Positions 9,371 through 21,426 of a stretch of DNA of 64,000 nucleotides are shown here, one piece after another. Position 1 is the first letter of the stretch. Every line of letters begins with the position of its first letter. This DNA is from Lichenicola cladoniae (GTDB lineage: Bacteria; Pseudomonadota; Alphaproteobacteria; Acetobacterales; Acetobacteraceae), in contig NZ_CP053709.1 in the NCBI RefSeq assembly GCF_013201075.1, positions 1-64,000 on the forward strand, read 5' to 3'. The position numbers were made by a program, and so were the translations under genes. The notes beneath the pieces were generated by a model. The model was given only the letters and a program-made list of their open reading frames with translations, ran no database searches and had not been told where the DNA came from.

Positions 9371-10686
9371 TTGATCGCTCGCTTCCGTAAGTTCTTCAGC
9401 GACCTCGGTGAGACGTTCTGGGTTATCCCGGGCCTGATGGTCATGTGGGGCATTCTGGGCGCCGTCGGATCGGTCCATCTCGACCGAACCGGAGTAGTGC
9501 CAAAATGGCTGATCACCAGTCCTTGGCTTTACAACGGCGGCGCTACCGGCGCGCGTACCTTGCTGGGCGCTGTTGCCTCATCGACCATTGGGGTGGCGGG
9601 CACGGTCTTTTCCATCACCATCGCCGCCCTGTCCCTGGCCGCCGGCCAGATGGGACCGCGGCTGCTGCGCAACTTTACCCGTGACCGCGGCAACCAGTTC
9701 ACGCTCGGCACCTTCCTCGGCACCTTTTCTTTCGCGCTGATGGTGCTCAGGAGTGTCCGTACACAAGATGAGGGCGAATTCGTACCGCACCTCTCGCTGA
9801 CGCTCAGCATCCTGTTCCCTTCGTATCGGTCGGCACGCTGGTTTTCTTCGTTGGACACATGGCCGGGCGGATCAACGTCGACACGGTGATCGAGCTGGTA
9901 TCACAGGAGGTCAGCGGCAGCATCCGACGCCTGACCGGCGACGTACCGCAGCCGCCGGTGCCATCGGCCGCCAGCTGGGATGGCGCAGAAGTGGCACGTG
10001 ACCAACGGCAGGGTTACCTGCAGCAGTTGCACGGCGACGGCCTTGCCAATTGGGCCGCAGAAAACGGTACCGCGATCAGGCTGCTGGTGCGACCGGGAGA
10101 CTACGTGTTTCCCGGGTCCGCCATCGCTCTGATGATCCCATTCGTGGATGGCGCCGATGCCGCCATCCGCGATGCTACCGCCCTTGGGCCGCAACGCGTC
10201 AGTTCGGCTGACCTTGAGTTTGCGGTGCGGCAGTTGGTCGAAGTGGCGGTGCGCGCATTGTCGCCGGGCATCAACGATCCGCATACCGCGATGAGCGTGC
10301 TCGACCGACTTGGTGCTGCCCTGTGCGAACTCATGGGTCGGCATCTCAACAGCGGCGTCTTCCTGCGCCGCGATCGACCGGTGCTGGTGGTGCCTGCCAT
10401 CACCTATGACGGGCTTTGCGACGGCATGTTCAACCTGATCCGGCAGAACGCCGCGGGCAGCGTCGCCGTGCTGATCCGGATCCTCGAGGTGCTGATCTCG
10501 GTGGCGGGCGTCGAGACGATCGCGGAACGGTTGGATACGCTTCAGCGACATGCGAAACTCGTGCTGGACGATGCGACACGATGCGTCGCCAACGGGGCCG
10601 ATCTCGGCGGCCTCGAGCAACGTTACCATGCCTTCATGAACATGCGCCGGCACGGACCCGCCGGACCGCCCGCAGTCGGAACCTGA
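9371..10686 (+). pseudogene. DUF2254 membrane protein with one frameshift
   Basis: Read together, two overlapping frames give a full-length (about 438 codons) DUF2254 protein. The first frame, from a TTG next to AGGAG, has the N-terminal helices FWVIPGLMVMWGILGAVGSV and the signature SSTIGVAGTVFSITIAALSLAAGQMGPRLLRNF. The second frame resumes with GTLVFFVGHMAGRINVDTVI and contains QLVEVAVRALSPGINDPHTA, the most conserved part of the family. The break lies between about 9810 and 9840. DUF2254 proteins are predicted inner-membrane proteins of unknown function. Apart from the shift the gene looks intact, so a sequencing error is possible. The MscS gene starts 12 bases after its stop. Confidence 0.8.
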
Positions 10687-10698
10687 CGGAGACCTGCC

Positions 10699-11712
10699 TT
10701 GCATTTCCTCGGTGTCGACTGGGTCGGCGTCAATCCTCAGAACGGCCGCAAGCTCCTGCTCTCGATCGCCTTCATCGCTGGCGTGCTCGTATGCAGCGCG
10801 ATCATCCGGGGTTTCGTCGGTCTGGTGTTGCGACGCACCGACCATGCCGGCACGCAGACGCGGTTCTGGATGCGCCAGGCGGTCAGCCTGTTTGCTGCCA
10901 TCGTGCTGATCCTGGGCCTGCTGTCGATCTGGTTCAGCGACCCGGCCCGCCTCGCCACCGCCTTTGGCCTGATGTCGGCCGGGCTTGCCTTTGCCCTGCA
11001 GCAGGTGGTGACCTCGATTGCCGGTTATTTTGTCATCCTGCGGGGCTCGACCTTTACCGTCGGTGACCGCATCTCGATGGGCGGAGTGCGCGGCGACGTG
11101 ATGCGGCTCGGCTTCATCCAGACCACGATCATGGAAATGGGCCAGCCGCCGAGCGTCCAGGGCGCTGATCCGGCAGTCTGGGTCAGGAGCCGGCAGTTTA
11201 CCGGACGCATCGTCACCGTCAGCAACTCAAGGATCTTTGCCGAGCCGGTGTTCAACTACACGCGCGACTTCCCCTTCATCTGGGAGGAGATGGCGATCTG
11301 GATCACCTACAAGGCGGATCGCGGCCGCGCCGAGCAGATCCTGCTGGACGCGGCGCACCGCCATGCGATCGATCCGAAGGGCATCGCAACCAAGGAAAAA
11401 GACGATATGCAGGCGCGGTTTGGCGTCAACCCGATCGATCTAGATCCGCGGGTGTTCTATCGCATGACTGACAATTGGATCGAGCTATCCGTCCGCTTCA
11501 TCGTCGACACGCACGGTGTACGCGGCGCCAAGGACGCGATGAGCCGCGACATCATCGTAGCCCTGGAGCAGGCCGGGATCGGTATCGCATCGGCGACCTA
11601 CGACATCGTCGGCTTCCCGCCGATCGAGATCCGTCAGGCCGCCTCTCCAGAGTCTTTTCCTCCGCAGACCGTGGATCAGACACAGAAGAACGCCAGTCTA
11701 AACAGAATATAA
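10699..11712 (+). CDS. MscS-type mechanosensitive ion channel protein
   Basis: The 337-residue protein has N-terminal transmembrane helices (about 20-40 and 62-82). A pore-lining TM3 region follows (ATAFGLMSAGLAFALQQVVTSIAGYFVIL), then the MscS beta domain with the hallmark STFTVGDRISMGGVRGDV and IVTVSNSRIFAEPVFNYT. Such channels open on membrane stretch and release osmolytes. It begins with TTG 12 bases after the DUF2254 stop, with GGAGA upstream, so the two were probably one operon. The 3' end overlaps the remnant of a convergent Ca2+/H+ antiporter gene by about 37 bases. Confidence 0.88.
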   Translation: MHFLGVDWVGVNPQNGRKLLLSIAFIAGVLVCSAIIRGFVGLVLRRTDHAGTQTRFWMRQAVSLFAAIVLILGLLSIWFSDPARLATAFGLMSAGLAFALQQVVTSIAGYFVILRGSTFTVGDRISMGGVRGDVMRLGFIQTTIMEMGQPPSVQGADPAVWVRSRQFTGRIVTVSNSRIFAEPVFNYTRDFPFIWEEMAIWITYKADRGRAEQILLDAAHRHAIDPKGIATKEKDDMQARFGVNPIDLDPRVFYRMTDNWIELSVRFIVDTHGVRGAKDAMSRDIIVALEQAGIGIASATYDIVGFPPIEIRQAASPESFPPQTVDQTQKNASLNRI

Positions 11713-11995
11713 ACCCCGATCAGCAGCATACCTTCGAACCAGATGGTCTCGCCATGCCGGCGATCGCGGTGACGATGAAGGCGGGAACGGCGATTGCGAA
11801 CAGGTTAAAAGGGGCCTCGAATACCAGAGTTATGGATCGACCGAGCAGCCAGGACAGGATAAGCAGCAGCGGCGCCACCACCAGCCCCATCCGGTCCTGG
11901 CGTGCAAACCATACCGCCGCGAACAGGTCCAAGATCGTACCGACCAGGGCGATGACAATGATGCCAAGAATAACCGGCGTCAGGTGCAGCGTTGA
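11676..11995 (-). pseudogene. CaCA/CAX-type calcium/proton antiporter, C-terminal remnant
   Basis: The minus strand reads LTPVILGIIVIALVGTILDLFAAVWFARQDRMGL, then VVAPLLLILSWLLG and LFAIAVPAFIV. In a second frame it reads GETIWFEGMLLIGVYILF before a TGA. These are the last helices of bacterial CAX antiporters. About 14 residues between DRMGL and VVAPLL (normally containing GSAIQVAL) are deleted, there is a frameshift before the last helix, and the N-terminal two thirds are replaced by IS66 debris at about 11996. Confidence 0.65.
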
Positions 11996-13090
11996 AGTGC
12001 TGCGCGCCGCTGCTCGTGCATGAGGCAGTTGATGGTGCGCTCGACGTCGAAGATCAGAGCGATCCGGCGCACGGCCTCGATGGCAACCGGCGCCTTGGCC
12101 ACGTCGGCGAGCACAAAGAACTTCCTCTGGCCGTGCGCCCAGCACGCGGCTGCGGAGATCGCACCCGGCCTGCGCCCGGGCAGGTCGAGCTCGTTGAACC
12201 CGGCATAAGCATCGGCCTGTAGGATACCCGCGTAATGCGCCAAGTGTCGGCGTGGATGCTCACCGCCTCGATCCGGTGAGTAGAAAACATCGCTGCTGGT
12301 GGCTCAGGCCCCCTGAATTGCCCGTCATCGCGGACATCGGTCCAGAGCCGACCGATGCTCGTCTTGCTCTTGGCAAGCAGCGGCACCGTGGTGTCATCGC
12401 CATGCAGCCGGTCCACCGCCAGCACGTGCTTTTGGATCAGTGCCAGCCGCGGTGCCAGGGCCGCATTGCAGGCGCCGACCCAACCGCCCAAGGTCGCGAG
12501 ACGTCGAGATGGATGCCCTCCAGGGCGTAGCTCTCGCTCTGCCGGTTCAGTGGCAGATGCTGGCCGAACTTTGCTTCCAGGATCATGGACAGCAACTCGG
12601 GCCCGGCACGGCCCCGGGCAAGCGGATGGACCGTGCCGGGAGCTGGGTGATCTTCTCGCAGGTGCGGCAGGAGAACTTCTCGCGCACCGTTTGGATGACC
12701 TTCCACTGGCGCGGGATCACCTCAAGTGTTTCCGTAATGGTCTAACCAAGCTTGACCAGCCGCCCACTGCAGCAGGGACAAACAGTCGGGCCTGGAACGA
12801 CGACGCGCTCGCGCGGCAGGTGGGCTGGCAGCGGCCCACACACCGGCTTTGTTCTGCTGGAACCCGGGCGCAGATCCCCAGGTGGTGCTGGCTCGACGTC
12901 AGCCTCGGCTGCATTCCCCTCCAACTTCTCGAGCTGCAGCTCCAACTGGTCGAGCAGTCTGCGACTGCGCTCCGACGTCGAACCGAACCGGTCGCGCTGC
13001 ACGACACCGGTCGCTGACGATCTCGATGTGCAGCATCGAAGCTGCCTGAGTGGCTGCCACTGTGGCAGCCTCATTTAGTGTGTTCACCAT
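11996..13090 (-). pseudogene. IS66-family tnpC remnant
   Basis: In several frames the minus strand encodes a decayed IS66 transposase. It begins MVNTLNEAATVAATQAA at 13090, then has SERSRRLLDQLELQLEKLE and the zinc-finger-like CPCCSGRLVKLG. Further on come KFGQHLPLNRQSE, DRLHGDDTTVPLLAKSKT and LQADAYAGF, and finally ACWAHGQRKFFVLADVAKAPVAIEAV. The C-terminal catalytic third is missing where it meets the antiporter remnant, and tnpA/tnpB are absent. It cut off the C-terminus of the recombinase remnant to its right. Confidence 0.8.
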
Positions 13091-13099
13091 GAGGCTAAG

Positions 13100-13818
13100 C
13101 AGATGGGCATCGGCTTGTTTCAGTAAGACGTCACTCGCCGGGCGGATACGGCGGATGCAACGGTTGGGAATGATCTCTAGGTCGCCCAGCCGTAGGGCGA
13201 CCAGCTCGAAGCGGCGCTACGCCGCCCCGGAGCCCAGCAGCATGGCGCGGTCACTGGCGCCGAGGGCGATGTCCGCAAACAGGCACGCGCCCAGCATCCG
13301 CCGCAGCACGTCCGGCACGGCGGGTGCGGCCTGAGGGCCCGGTCGGGTGCCGCAGGCGTGTGTGATGCCATCGAGTACCATGAGCAGCATGGGAGTTGCG
13401 CAGGTCGAGCGGGATGCCAGCCAGCAGATGTGCGGTTCGGATTGCGGCGAGATCAACGCGCAGCGTGCTGAGGGCAAGCCCGGCATCGGCGCCCTCGACC
13501 AGAGACATCGCCGGCAGGTCCAGATCGCCGGCGAGAGATTCGCGGTTCAGCGATTGGCATCAGGCGGCGAAGCCCTGCCAGGCAGAGCAATACACCTGGC
13601 GGGTGCCGTCGCCGCGGGCCCGGCTGGCGTAGCGGGCCGCCTGAGCGGACAGCAGCTCTAGTTCATGCGTCGCGACGCTTGCCTGGAACCTGCAGCGGCC
13701 CGATTAGGCTGGTCTGCAGCAGGACACAGCCCGGCTATGCAGCTGGCGCGCCAGCGCCCCGCGCCTCGGGACGTGCTGGTTGCCGATTGATCGCGTTGTC
13801 GGGATTTAAGAAGGCCAT
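13100..13818 (-). pseudogene. Tyrosine recombinase (integrase), truncated and frameshifted
   Basis: Starting at an ATG near 13818 (MAFLNPDNAINRQ), broken minus-strand frames read ELLSAQAARYASRARGDGTR, VYCSAWQGFAAWC and LALSTLRVDLAAIRTAHLLAG. Later come DIALGASDRAMLLGSGAA, then ELVALRLGDLEIIPNR. This is a SAM-like core-binding domain followed by the start of a catalytic domain. It is similar in layout to the intact recombinase at 58.4 kb, but the His-x2-Arg and Tyr motifs are gone because IS66 DNA begins at 13090. A TAG, a frameshift and a TAA-type break interrupt the rest. Confidence 0.6.
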
Positions 13819-14163
13819 GGCCCAATTTTACGGCGCTGCCGTCACGTTCATAAATGCTGAGCGGCGGACGGAATGGAGACTGTGCGCTCTATTTCACACA
13901 TCAGGAGACTTCGGTCCGATCTTCGATAATGGACGTAACCAAGGCGCAGAGCAGCCGCGCGATCCCGACCTTGAGCCCGGTCCAGCGCTCCTGTATTATC
14001 GGTCGCTTGCTAATTACGGCTCCCGGTATGTGGCGGCAGAAGCCCCTGACCAATGACTTTCTTTGAGAGTTGCCGCCTGATCGAGGATCACGTGTTTTGG
14101 CGGGCGGGGGCAGGTGTTATGACCTGCGCATACAAGACCTGATTCGTAGTCGAGGACCTCCCC
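13819..14163. other. Intergenic region before the catalase gene
   Basis: No convincing gene is seen. The last 100 bases should hold the catalase promoter. GAGGACC stands 5-11 bases before its ATG as ribosome binding site. Confidence 0.5.
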
Positions 14164-16251
<2,088 letters not shown>

Positions 16252-16254
<3 letters not shown>

Positions 16255-17309
16255 AGCCTAATCTGACCGACCGGAATCGAAAGTTCTTGCCCGAAGCGAG
16301 GCGGATCTGATTCACCATGCTGGCTGGATTGGAGGCCAGCATGGATGGGACGGACACTTTCTCAGGACCTTCGAAACCGGGTGATCGCAGCCGTCGATGG
16401 CGGCATGTCGCGCAATGCCGCCGCCGCGCGATTTGGCGTGGCGGTGGCGACAGCGGTCCGCTGGGTTCGGGCCTGGCGGACGGAGGGGGTGCCAACACCG
16501 CGACCCAAGGGCGGCGACCTCCGCTCCCAGCGGATCGAGGGCTACCGGGAGGTGATCCTCGCGGCCATCGACGCGCAGGTGGATGTTACACTCGTCGAGC
16601 TCTCCGAGATGCTGCGTGACCGGCATGGTGCCTCGTTCGCGCCAAGCACGATCTGGCGTTTCCTCGACCGCCACGGGATGACCTTCAAAAAAAGACAGCA
16701 CACGCCAGCGAGCAGGAGCGACCGGACGTCGCCGTCCGCAGGCAGGACTGGTTCGACGCCCAGCCGGACCTCGATCCCGCCCGGCTGGTCTTCATCGATG
16801 AAACCGGTGCCTCCACCAAGATGGCGCGCCTGCGCGGCCGCGCCCGGCGTGGTCAACGCTGCCCCGCGCCTGTCCCGCACGGGCACTGGAAAACCACCAC
16901 CTTCACAGGCGCCCTCCGGCTCTCCGGTATGACGGCACCAATGGTGCTTGACGGTCCGATGAATACCGAGGCGTTCCAGGCCTAAATCCAGCAGGTGCTC
17001 GTCCCAGCGCTGCGCTCGGACGACATCGTCGTGATGGACAACCTGACTGCCCATAAAAGTGTCGCCGTCCACACCATGATCGAAGCTGCGGGCGCCACGC
17101 TGCGCTACCTGCCGCCCTACTCACCGGACTTCAACCCGATCGAGAACGCGTTCGCCAAGCTGAAGGCAGTGCTGCGCAAGGCAGCCGCTCGGACCATCGA
17201 TGGCCTCTGGAACGCTATTCGCGACGCGCTCCCAACCTTCAGCCAACGCGAGTGCGAAAACTACTTCACCGCTGCAGGCTACGAGCCGGATTGATCAGAC
17301 TCTGCTCTA
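16252..17309 (+). mobile_element. IS630-family insertion sequence inserted at the katE stop codon
   Basis: The element is bounded by TA dinucleotides within CTAG at both ends (16251-16254 and 17307-17310), as expected for IS630, which duplicates TA. Its ends form an imperfect inverted repeat beginning CTAGAGC on both sides (about 20 of 29 positions match). It carries one transposase gene in two phases. The TAG stop of katE lies in the left target duplication, so katE is not truncated. Confidence 0.8.
16345..17294 (+). pseudogene. IS630 transposase, frameshift at an A7 run plus an internal stop
   Basis: The first phase encodes the helix-turn-helix domain (LSQDLRNRVIAAVDGGMSRNAAAARFGV, then TIWRFLDRHGMTFKK). 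At 16687 a run of seven A would allow the -1 slip known for this family. It leads into the DDE phase with RLVFIDETGASTKM, DDIVVMDNLTAHKS and LPPYSPDFNPIENAFAKLK, that is, all three acidic regions. However, a TAA at 16983 (after EAFQA, where homologues usually have Tyr) interrupts the catalytic domain, so this copy is probably inactive. Confidence 0.8.
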
Positions 17310-17310
17310 G

Positions 17311-17583
17311 CGTACGCGAAGTTCACTTTAGTGCAGTGACCCCAAGTGGATCCGCTCGATGGCCTCGCCACACCATCCGCTGGACCCCGCCAGTTCCGCA
17401 GCATCGATGGCTGGATGCCCAAGCCGGCCGCAACCTGGATGAGCGGCCGTCCGCTCGATGCCAGCAACGACACCGCCTCCCCTTTGAAGTCGTCCGTGAA
17501 CGAACGGCGCGTCTTGTTTGTCATCATCACACCTTACCCCTTAGGAGCTTATACGAGGTGTCCGCCAAATCGGGGGAGGGTCA
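17311..17583 (-). pseudogene. IS3-family orfA fragment with one element end
   Basis: From ATG at 17530 the minus strand reads MTNKTRRSFTDDFKGEAVSLLASSGRPLIQVAAGLGIQPSMLRNW, the HTH_Tnp_1 domain of IS3 OrfA. The sequence then breaks off after about 50 residues against the IS630 copy. Upstream of the ATG the sequence TGACCCTCCCCCGATTTGGC, reading inward from 17583, looks like the outer terminal repeat of the element. orfB is absent. Confidence 0.7.
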
Positions 17584-17950
17584 ACCTCCGTCTTCCATGC
17601 ACCAACGCCGTCCACATCCAGAGCCTGAATCACACCAGGGCCAATTATCAAACAGCCCTTAGAAACTGATAGGGCCTTCGACGAAGGTCGTCGACATCAT
17701 GTCGCCGTCACCCACGACGATGTCCCATCGGATGATTGCGCAACCATCACAAAAATCTGTAGACTTTTCCGAGAAGACTTGAAATATTAGGTTAGCTCGG
17801 CGACACTCTTTTTTAGATCATAGAAGCTCAGCCGTCCCTGGCGGTCTGATATCCGGGATCTTACTAGACGCCCTCGACCCTTAACTTAGGCTGTTATAAC
17901 GAACTGACCGACTTCGATTATCGATTAGTTAGGAAGGAGCTTGCCTGAGC
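17584..17950. other. Intergenic region upstream of GGDEF-EAL gene
   Basis: No gene is seen. Base composition drops towards AT-rich from about 17,740 on and stays so through the next gene. AGGAAGGAGC lies 15-24 bases before the downstream ATG, a rather distant ribosome binding site. Confidence 0.5.
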
Positions 17951-20134
17951 ATGGTAAATCAGGACGCCGAGGCAATCTTTATAAGACAACAGGATGCGTT
18001 CGCTAAGTTTGGAGAGATGGCACTCCGGTCCGATGATCTTTCCGAGATTTTGCATGAGGCGTGTCGTCTCGTCGGGGATGCATTAGGGACAGACTTATCC
18101 AAGGTAATGGAGCTGCAGGAAGACAGGAAGACTTTGATAATGCGAGCTGGAGTTGGCTGGGGTCCTGGAGTCATCGGCGAGGCGACTGTAAAAGTCGAGA
18201 CCGGATCATCCGAGGGGTATGCTCTGCAAACAGGTGATCCTGTAATATCGCCTAACATTTCCTCTGAAACACGTTTCAAGTACGCCAAGTTTATACAGGA
18301 CGCCGGGGTCAAGGCAATCGCCAACGTTATTGTCCCAGGTAGATTAAGTGATCGGCCTTACGGGATCCTTCAGATAGATAGTCGTAGGCCCAGAGATTTC
18401 ACAAACGCGGACGTAACGTTTTTACGGGGATATGCGAATCTTTTAGGAGCGGCCGTAGACCGTGTGCGTGTCTCATTTGAGGAGCATGTTAACGCAGAGC
18501 GCTTGTCTATAGCTCTAGAGAGTACGACTGATAGTGTAATATTAGTCGACTCGAATTGGAACATAACCTATTTAAATCAACACGCGTTAGATTTACTTGG
18601 AATTGAAAAACACAAAGCAAACTCAAACTTCTGGAGTATCTTTCTAGATAAGCCCGAAGGCCAGGCAAGCAAAAGTTTCCATACTGCATTGACCGAACAA
18701 AAGGTCCTAGTTTTTGAAGATTACTTTCCAAGGCGCCGCCTTTGGTTGGAGATTCGAGCATATCCAACGTCGGGTGGCTTATCGATATTCTTTCGCGATA
18801 TTAGCTTTCGACGAGCAACTGAAAAAGAATTGCAGATTGCTCAGGATCATGCGGTCTATCTCTCGCGTCATGACGGGTTAACTGGCCTTCCAAATCGCGC
18901 TGCACTTCATGATCGCCTCGAGACTTTACTGACTGCGGCCCGCCCCGAGGCCGGTCTTGCAGTCCTTTATCTTGATCTGGATGGTTTTAAAGGCATTAAC
19001 GACAGGCTTGGGCATCAGGTCGGAGATGATCTGCTCAAGGAGGTAGCTGTTAGGCTTACCGGCTGCATTCGTGGTGGAGACATCGCCGCCCGAATTGGTG
19101 GTGACGAATTTGCGATCCTAGAAAAGAATTTAGATAGTCCTGATGGTGCATCGGTGCTGGCAAAACGCCTCGTTCAAGCCCTTGGTCTACCTTATGCTCT
19201 GGATGGTCAACAATTTACATTAAGTGCAAGTGTGGGAATTACCACTGCGTTCGACAATTCGGTGGACGTCATAAAGTTACTCAAGCGAGCCGATCTCGCG
19301 ATGTATTCAGCAAAGCTTTCTGGTGGGGGGACGTACTCTTTTTTCGGAAATCAAATGACAGAAAAGGAGAATGATCGGCAAATTTTAAAGCAGGATCTTC
19401 GTAAGGCCATAGATCAACAACAGTTTGAGTTGTATTACCAACCAATACTCGATCTTATTACCGAGAAAGTTGTTTGCTTGGAAGCTCTGTTGCGTTGGCA
19501 TCATCCAAAACGCGGATTAATTTCTCCGGGAGATTTTATATCAATTGCTGAAGAAAGCGGTATCATTTTAATCATAGGTGAATGGGTGTTGCTTGCAGCA
19601 TGCCTTGAAGCTGTTAAGTGGAACGACACCATCAGCCTGGCCGTAAACCTGTCTCCCGTTCAATTTCGTGACTCTAATCTTGTTCAGAATGTCAAAGAGA
19701 CTTTGATAAGAACAGGGCTCGCTCCAAATCGACTTGAATTTGAGATTACTGAGTCCGCCTTGCTGTTGGACAGTGATGCAAACCTGTTCGTATTGCATGC
19801 TTTAAAGGAAATTGGCGTACGAATTTCGATGGATGACTTCGGAACTGGCTATTCATCACTTACCTATTTGAGATCATTTCCCTTTGACAAAATTAAAGTA
19901 GATCGCAGCTTTGTCAGTGACTTACCGGATGGTAATGGTGCAGACGCGATTGTTCATGCAGTCGCGGTTCTTGGTAGGAGCTTCAACCTTACTACGACAG
20001 CAGAGGGTGTAGAAACTCGAGAACAACTTGAGTGTCTTCGGTCTGAGGGTTACGATCAAGTACAAGGATACCTCTTTAGTAAGCCTGTTCAGTCAAATCA
20101 ACTGCACACCATGGATGCCGTTGTGAGATTCTGA
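17951..20134 (+). CDS. GAF-PAS-GGDEF-EAL dual c-di-GMP enzyme
   Basis: The 727-residue cytoplasmic protein has a GAF domain (about 15-170, with SDRPYGILQIDSRRPRDF) and a PAS domain (about 185-290, ESTTDSVILVDSNWNITYLN). A diguanylate cyclase domain follows with intact ARIGGDEFAIL near residue 382 and a phosphodiesterase domain with EALLRW near 511. The EAL domain keeps the metal and catalytic residues visible in NLSPVQF, FEITESAL, MDDFGTGYSSL, KVDRSFV and AEGVET, so it is probably active in hydrolysing c-di-GMP. The GGDEF domain may be active or act as a GTP sensor. No transmembrane helices are seen. Its codon use is clearly AT-richer than the catalase next door, which suggests a different origin. 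Confidence 0.93.
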   Translation: MVNQDAEAIFIRQQDAFAKFGEMALRSDDLSEILHEACRLVGDALGTDLSKVMELQEDRKTLIMRAGVGWGPGVIGEATVKVETGSSEGYALQTGDPVISPNISSETRFKYAKFIQDAGVKAIANVIVPGRLSDRPYGILQIDSRRPRDFTNADVTFLRGYANLLGAAVDRVRVSFEEHVNAERLSIALESTTDSVILVDSNWNITYLNQHALDLLGIEKHKANSNFWSIFLDKPEGQASKSFHTALTEQKVLVFEDYFPRRRLWLEIRAYPTSGGLSIFFRDISFRRATEKELQIAQDHAVYLSRHDGLTGLPNRAALHDRLETLLTAARPEAGLAVLYLDLDGFKGINDRLGHQVGDDLLKEVAVRLTGCIRGGDIAARIGGDEFAILEKNLDSPDGASVLAKRLVQALGLPYALDGQQFTLSASVGITTAFDNSVDVIKLLKRADLAMYSAKLSGGGTYSFFGNQMTEKENDRQILKQDLRKAIDQQQFELYYQPILDLITEKVVCLEALLRWHHPKRGLISPGDFISIAEESGIILIIGEWVLLAACLEAVKWNDTISLAVNLSPVQFRDSNLVQNVKETLIRTGLAPNRLEFEITESALLLDSDANLFVLHALKEIGVRISMDDFGTGYSSLTYLRSFPFDKIKVDRSFVSDLPDGNGADAIVHAVAVLGRSFNLTTTAEGVETREQLECLRSEGYDQVQGYLFSKPVQSNQLHTMDAVVRF

Positions 20135-20563
20135 GTGAGGTAGCATTCGTGAGTGGGGATAGCCCGCAAATAGCTCCTTCTGAGCTTCTCGATGGAAAGT
20201 GGCGATTGCTGCACCTTTCGAGGTGACGAAACAGGGCGCTGCGGAGCAATTCCCCAAAGGGGCGGGCCGCGAGTAGGCTGAGGGGATGGTTTATCAGTAG
20301 GTGCAGTGCACCCTGGCGTTGGTGCACGGACCTTCGACCGCGGCGACCTGCCCGACAGACCTCGCCCCTCCCAGCCAGGCCGCGCAGCAATTGCCGAGAT
20401 GGAATAGGCCTTGGATGGCTCATCCTACTGCCAGTGCCGCCCAGCCCGGTCCGGAACGCGGTGCAGCTGCGGATCCTCACATCGGAGTCTGCCGCCCGCC
20501 CGGTTCTCACGTGGCCGAAAGAAGTGGCCGGCGGCTTCACCAGGGGGACAATCCCTGCTCTTA
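20135..20563. other. Gap without recognisable gene
   Basis: Long open frames cross this stretch on the minus strand, but they show no familiar domain and run into IS5 in a shadow frame. I see no repeat or RNA gene. Confidence 0.4.
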
Positions 20564-21426
20564 GAGCGCCTTTCAAAACCTCTTCTGCAGCGTGTTGAAG
20601 CAGATCAATGAGCAGGCGAGAGCGGTGAATGCGTGGTGGATATCGCTTCTGCGCTCGTAGCGCGTGACGAGCCGGCGGTAGCGGTTGATCCACGCGAAGG
20701 TCCGCTCGATGACCCACCTGTGTCGGCCCAGCTTCTGGCTGGTCTCGACGCCGCGCCGGGCGATGCGGGGTGAGATCCCACGGCGGCGGCAGGCCTGGCG
20801 GCAACGTCGGTGATCGTAGGCCTTGTCGGCGTGCAGCTTGTCCGGCCGGTGTCGTGCCCGGCCCGGCTTGCCGCCGATCGGCAGGATGCTGTCGAGCAGT
20901 TCCTCGAACGGCATGCTGTCGTTGGTGTTGGCGCCGGTCAGTATGAAGGCGAGCGGGATGCCGCTCCGGTCCGTGACGAGATGGCGTTTCGTGCCGAGCC
21001 TGCCTCGATCGGTCGGGTTTGGCCCTGTCTTGTCGCCCCCCTTTTTGCAGCCAGCGATGCGCTGTCCAGGCAGGCCCGGCTCCAGTCGATCCGGTCGGCC
21101 GCCCGCAGCCGACGCAGCAGTTCGCGGTGCAGTGCATCCCACACGCCCGCCTCTTGCCAATCCCGCAAGCGACGCCAGCACGTGATGCCCGAGCCGCACC
21201 CCACCTCAAGCGGTAGCATCTCCCACTGGATGCCGGTCCGTAGCACGAACAGGATCCCGGTCAGCGCCGCCCGATCCGGTACCCGCGGCCTACCGCCCCG
21301 CGGTCGTGGCGGAGGCACGGGCAGCAACGGCTCGATGATCGACCAGAGGGCGTCGGAGACGAGAGGAGAAGCCATGTCTCCTCATGAATCAGATCGCCGG
21401 GCAGTACAAGGTTTTGAAAGGCGCTC
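20564..21426 (-). mobile_element. IS5-family insertion sequence (IS427-like), apparently complete
   Basis: The ends form a perfect 18-bp inverted repeat, GAGCGCCTTTCAAAACCT at the left and its complement at the right. TTA flanks both sides as target duplication (20561-20563 and 21427-21429). The 863-bp element holds a two-phase transposase gene. It landed on the stop codon of a small Rmf-like gene. Confidence 0.88.
20573..21375 (-). CDS. IS5-family transposase made by frameshift (orfAB)
   Basis: Phase A starts at ATG 21375 (MASPLVSDALWSIIEPLLPV), with DUF4096-type sequence GGRPRVPDRAALTGILFVLRTGIQWEMLP and the first acidic residue in RACLDSASLAAK. At about 21,050 the run AAAAAGGGGGG permits a slip into phase B. 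Phase B reads KGGDKTGPNPTDRGRLGTKRH and LHADKAYD, and ends with the YREK-like catalytic segment RRWVIERTFAWINRYRRL (here HRWVIERTFAWINRYRRL). All catalytic regions are present, so it may be active. Confidence 0.85.

Noticed and set aside
13052-13070. 19-bp perfect palindrome GGCTGCCAC-T-GTGGCAGCC
   Set aside because: It falls in the start of the IS66 tnpC remnant where Ala-Ala-Thr-Val-Ala-Ala codons naturally give this symmetry; no regulatory meaning is needed.
20076-21209. 377-codon minus-strand frame crossing IS5 and the GGDEF-EAL 3' end
   Set aside because: It mixes a shadow frame of the IS5 transposase with unrelated sequence and has Arg/Pro/Gly-rich random composition.
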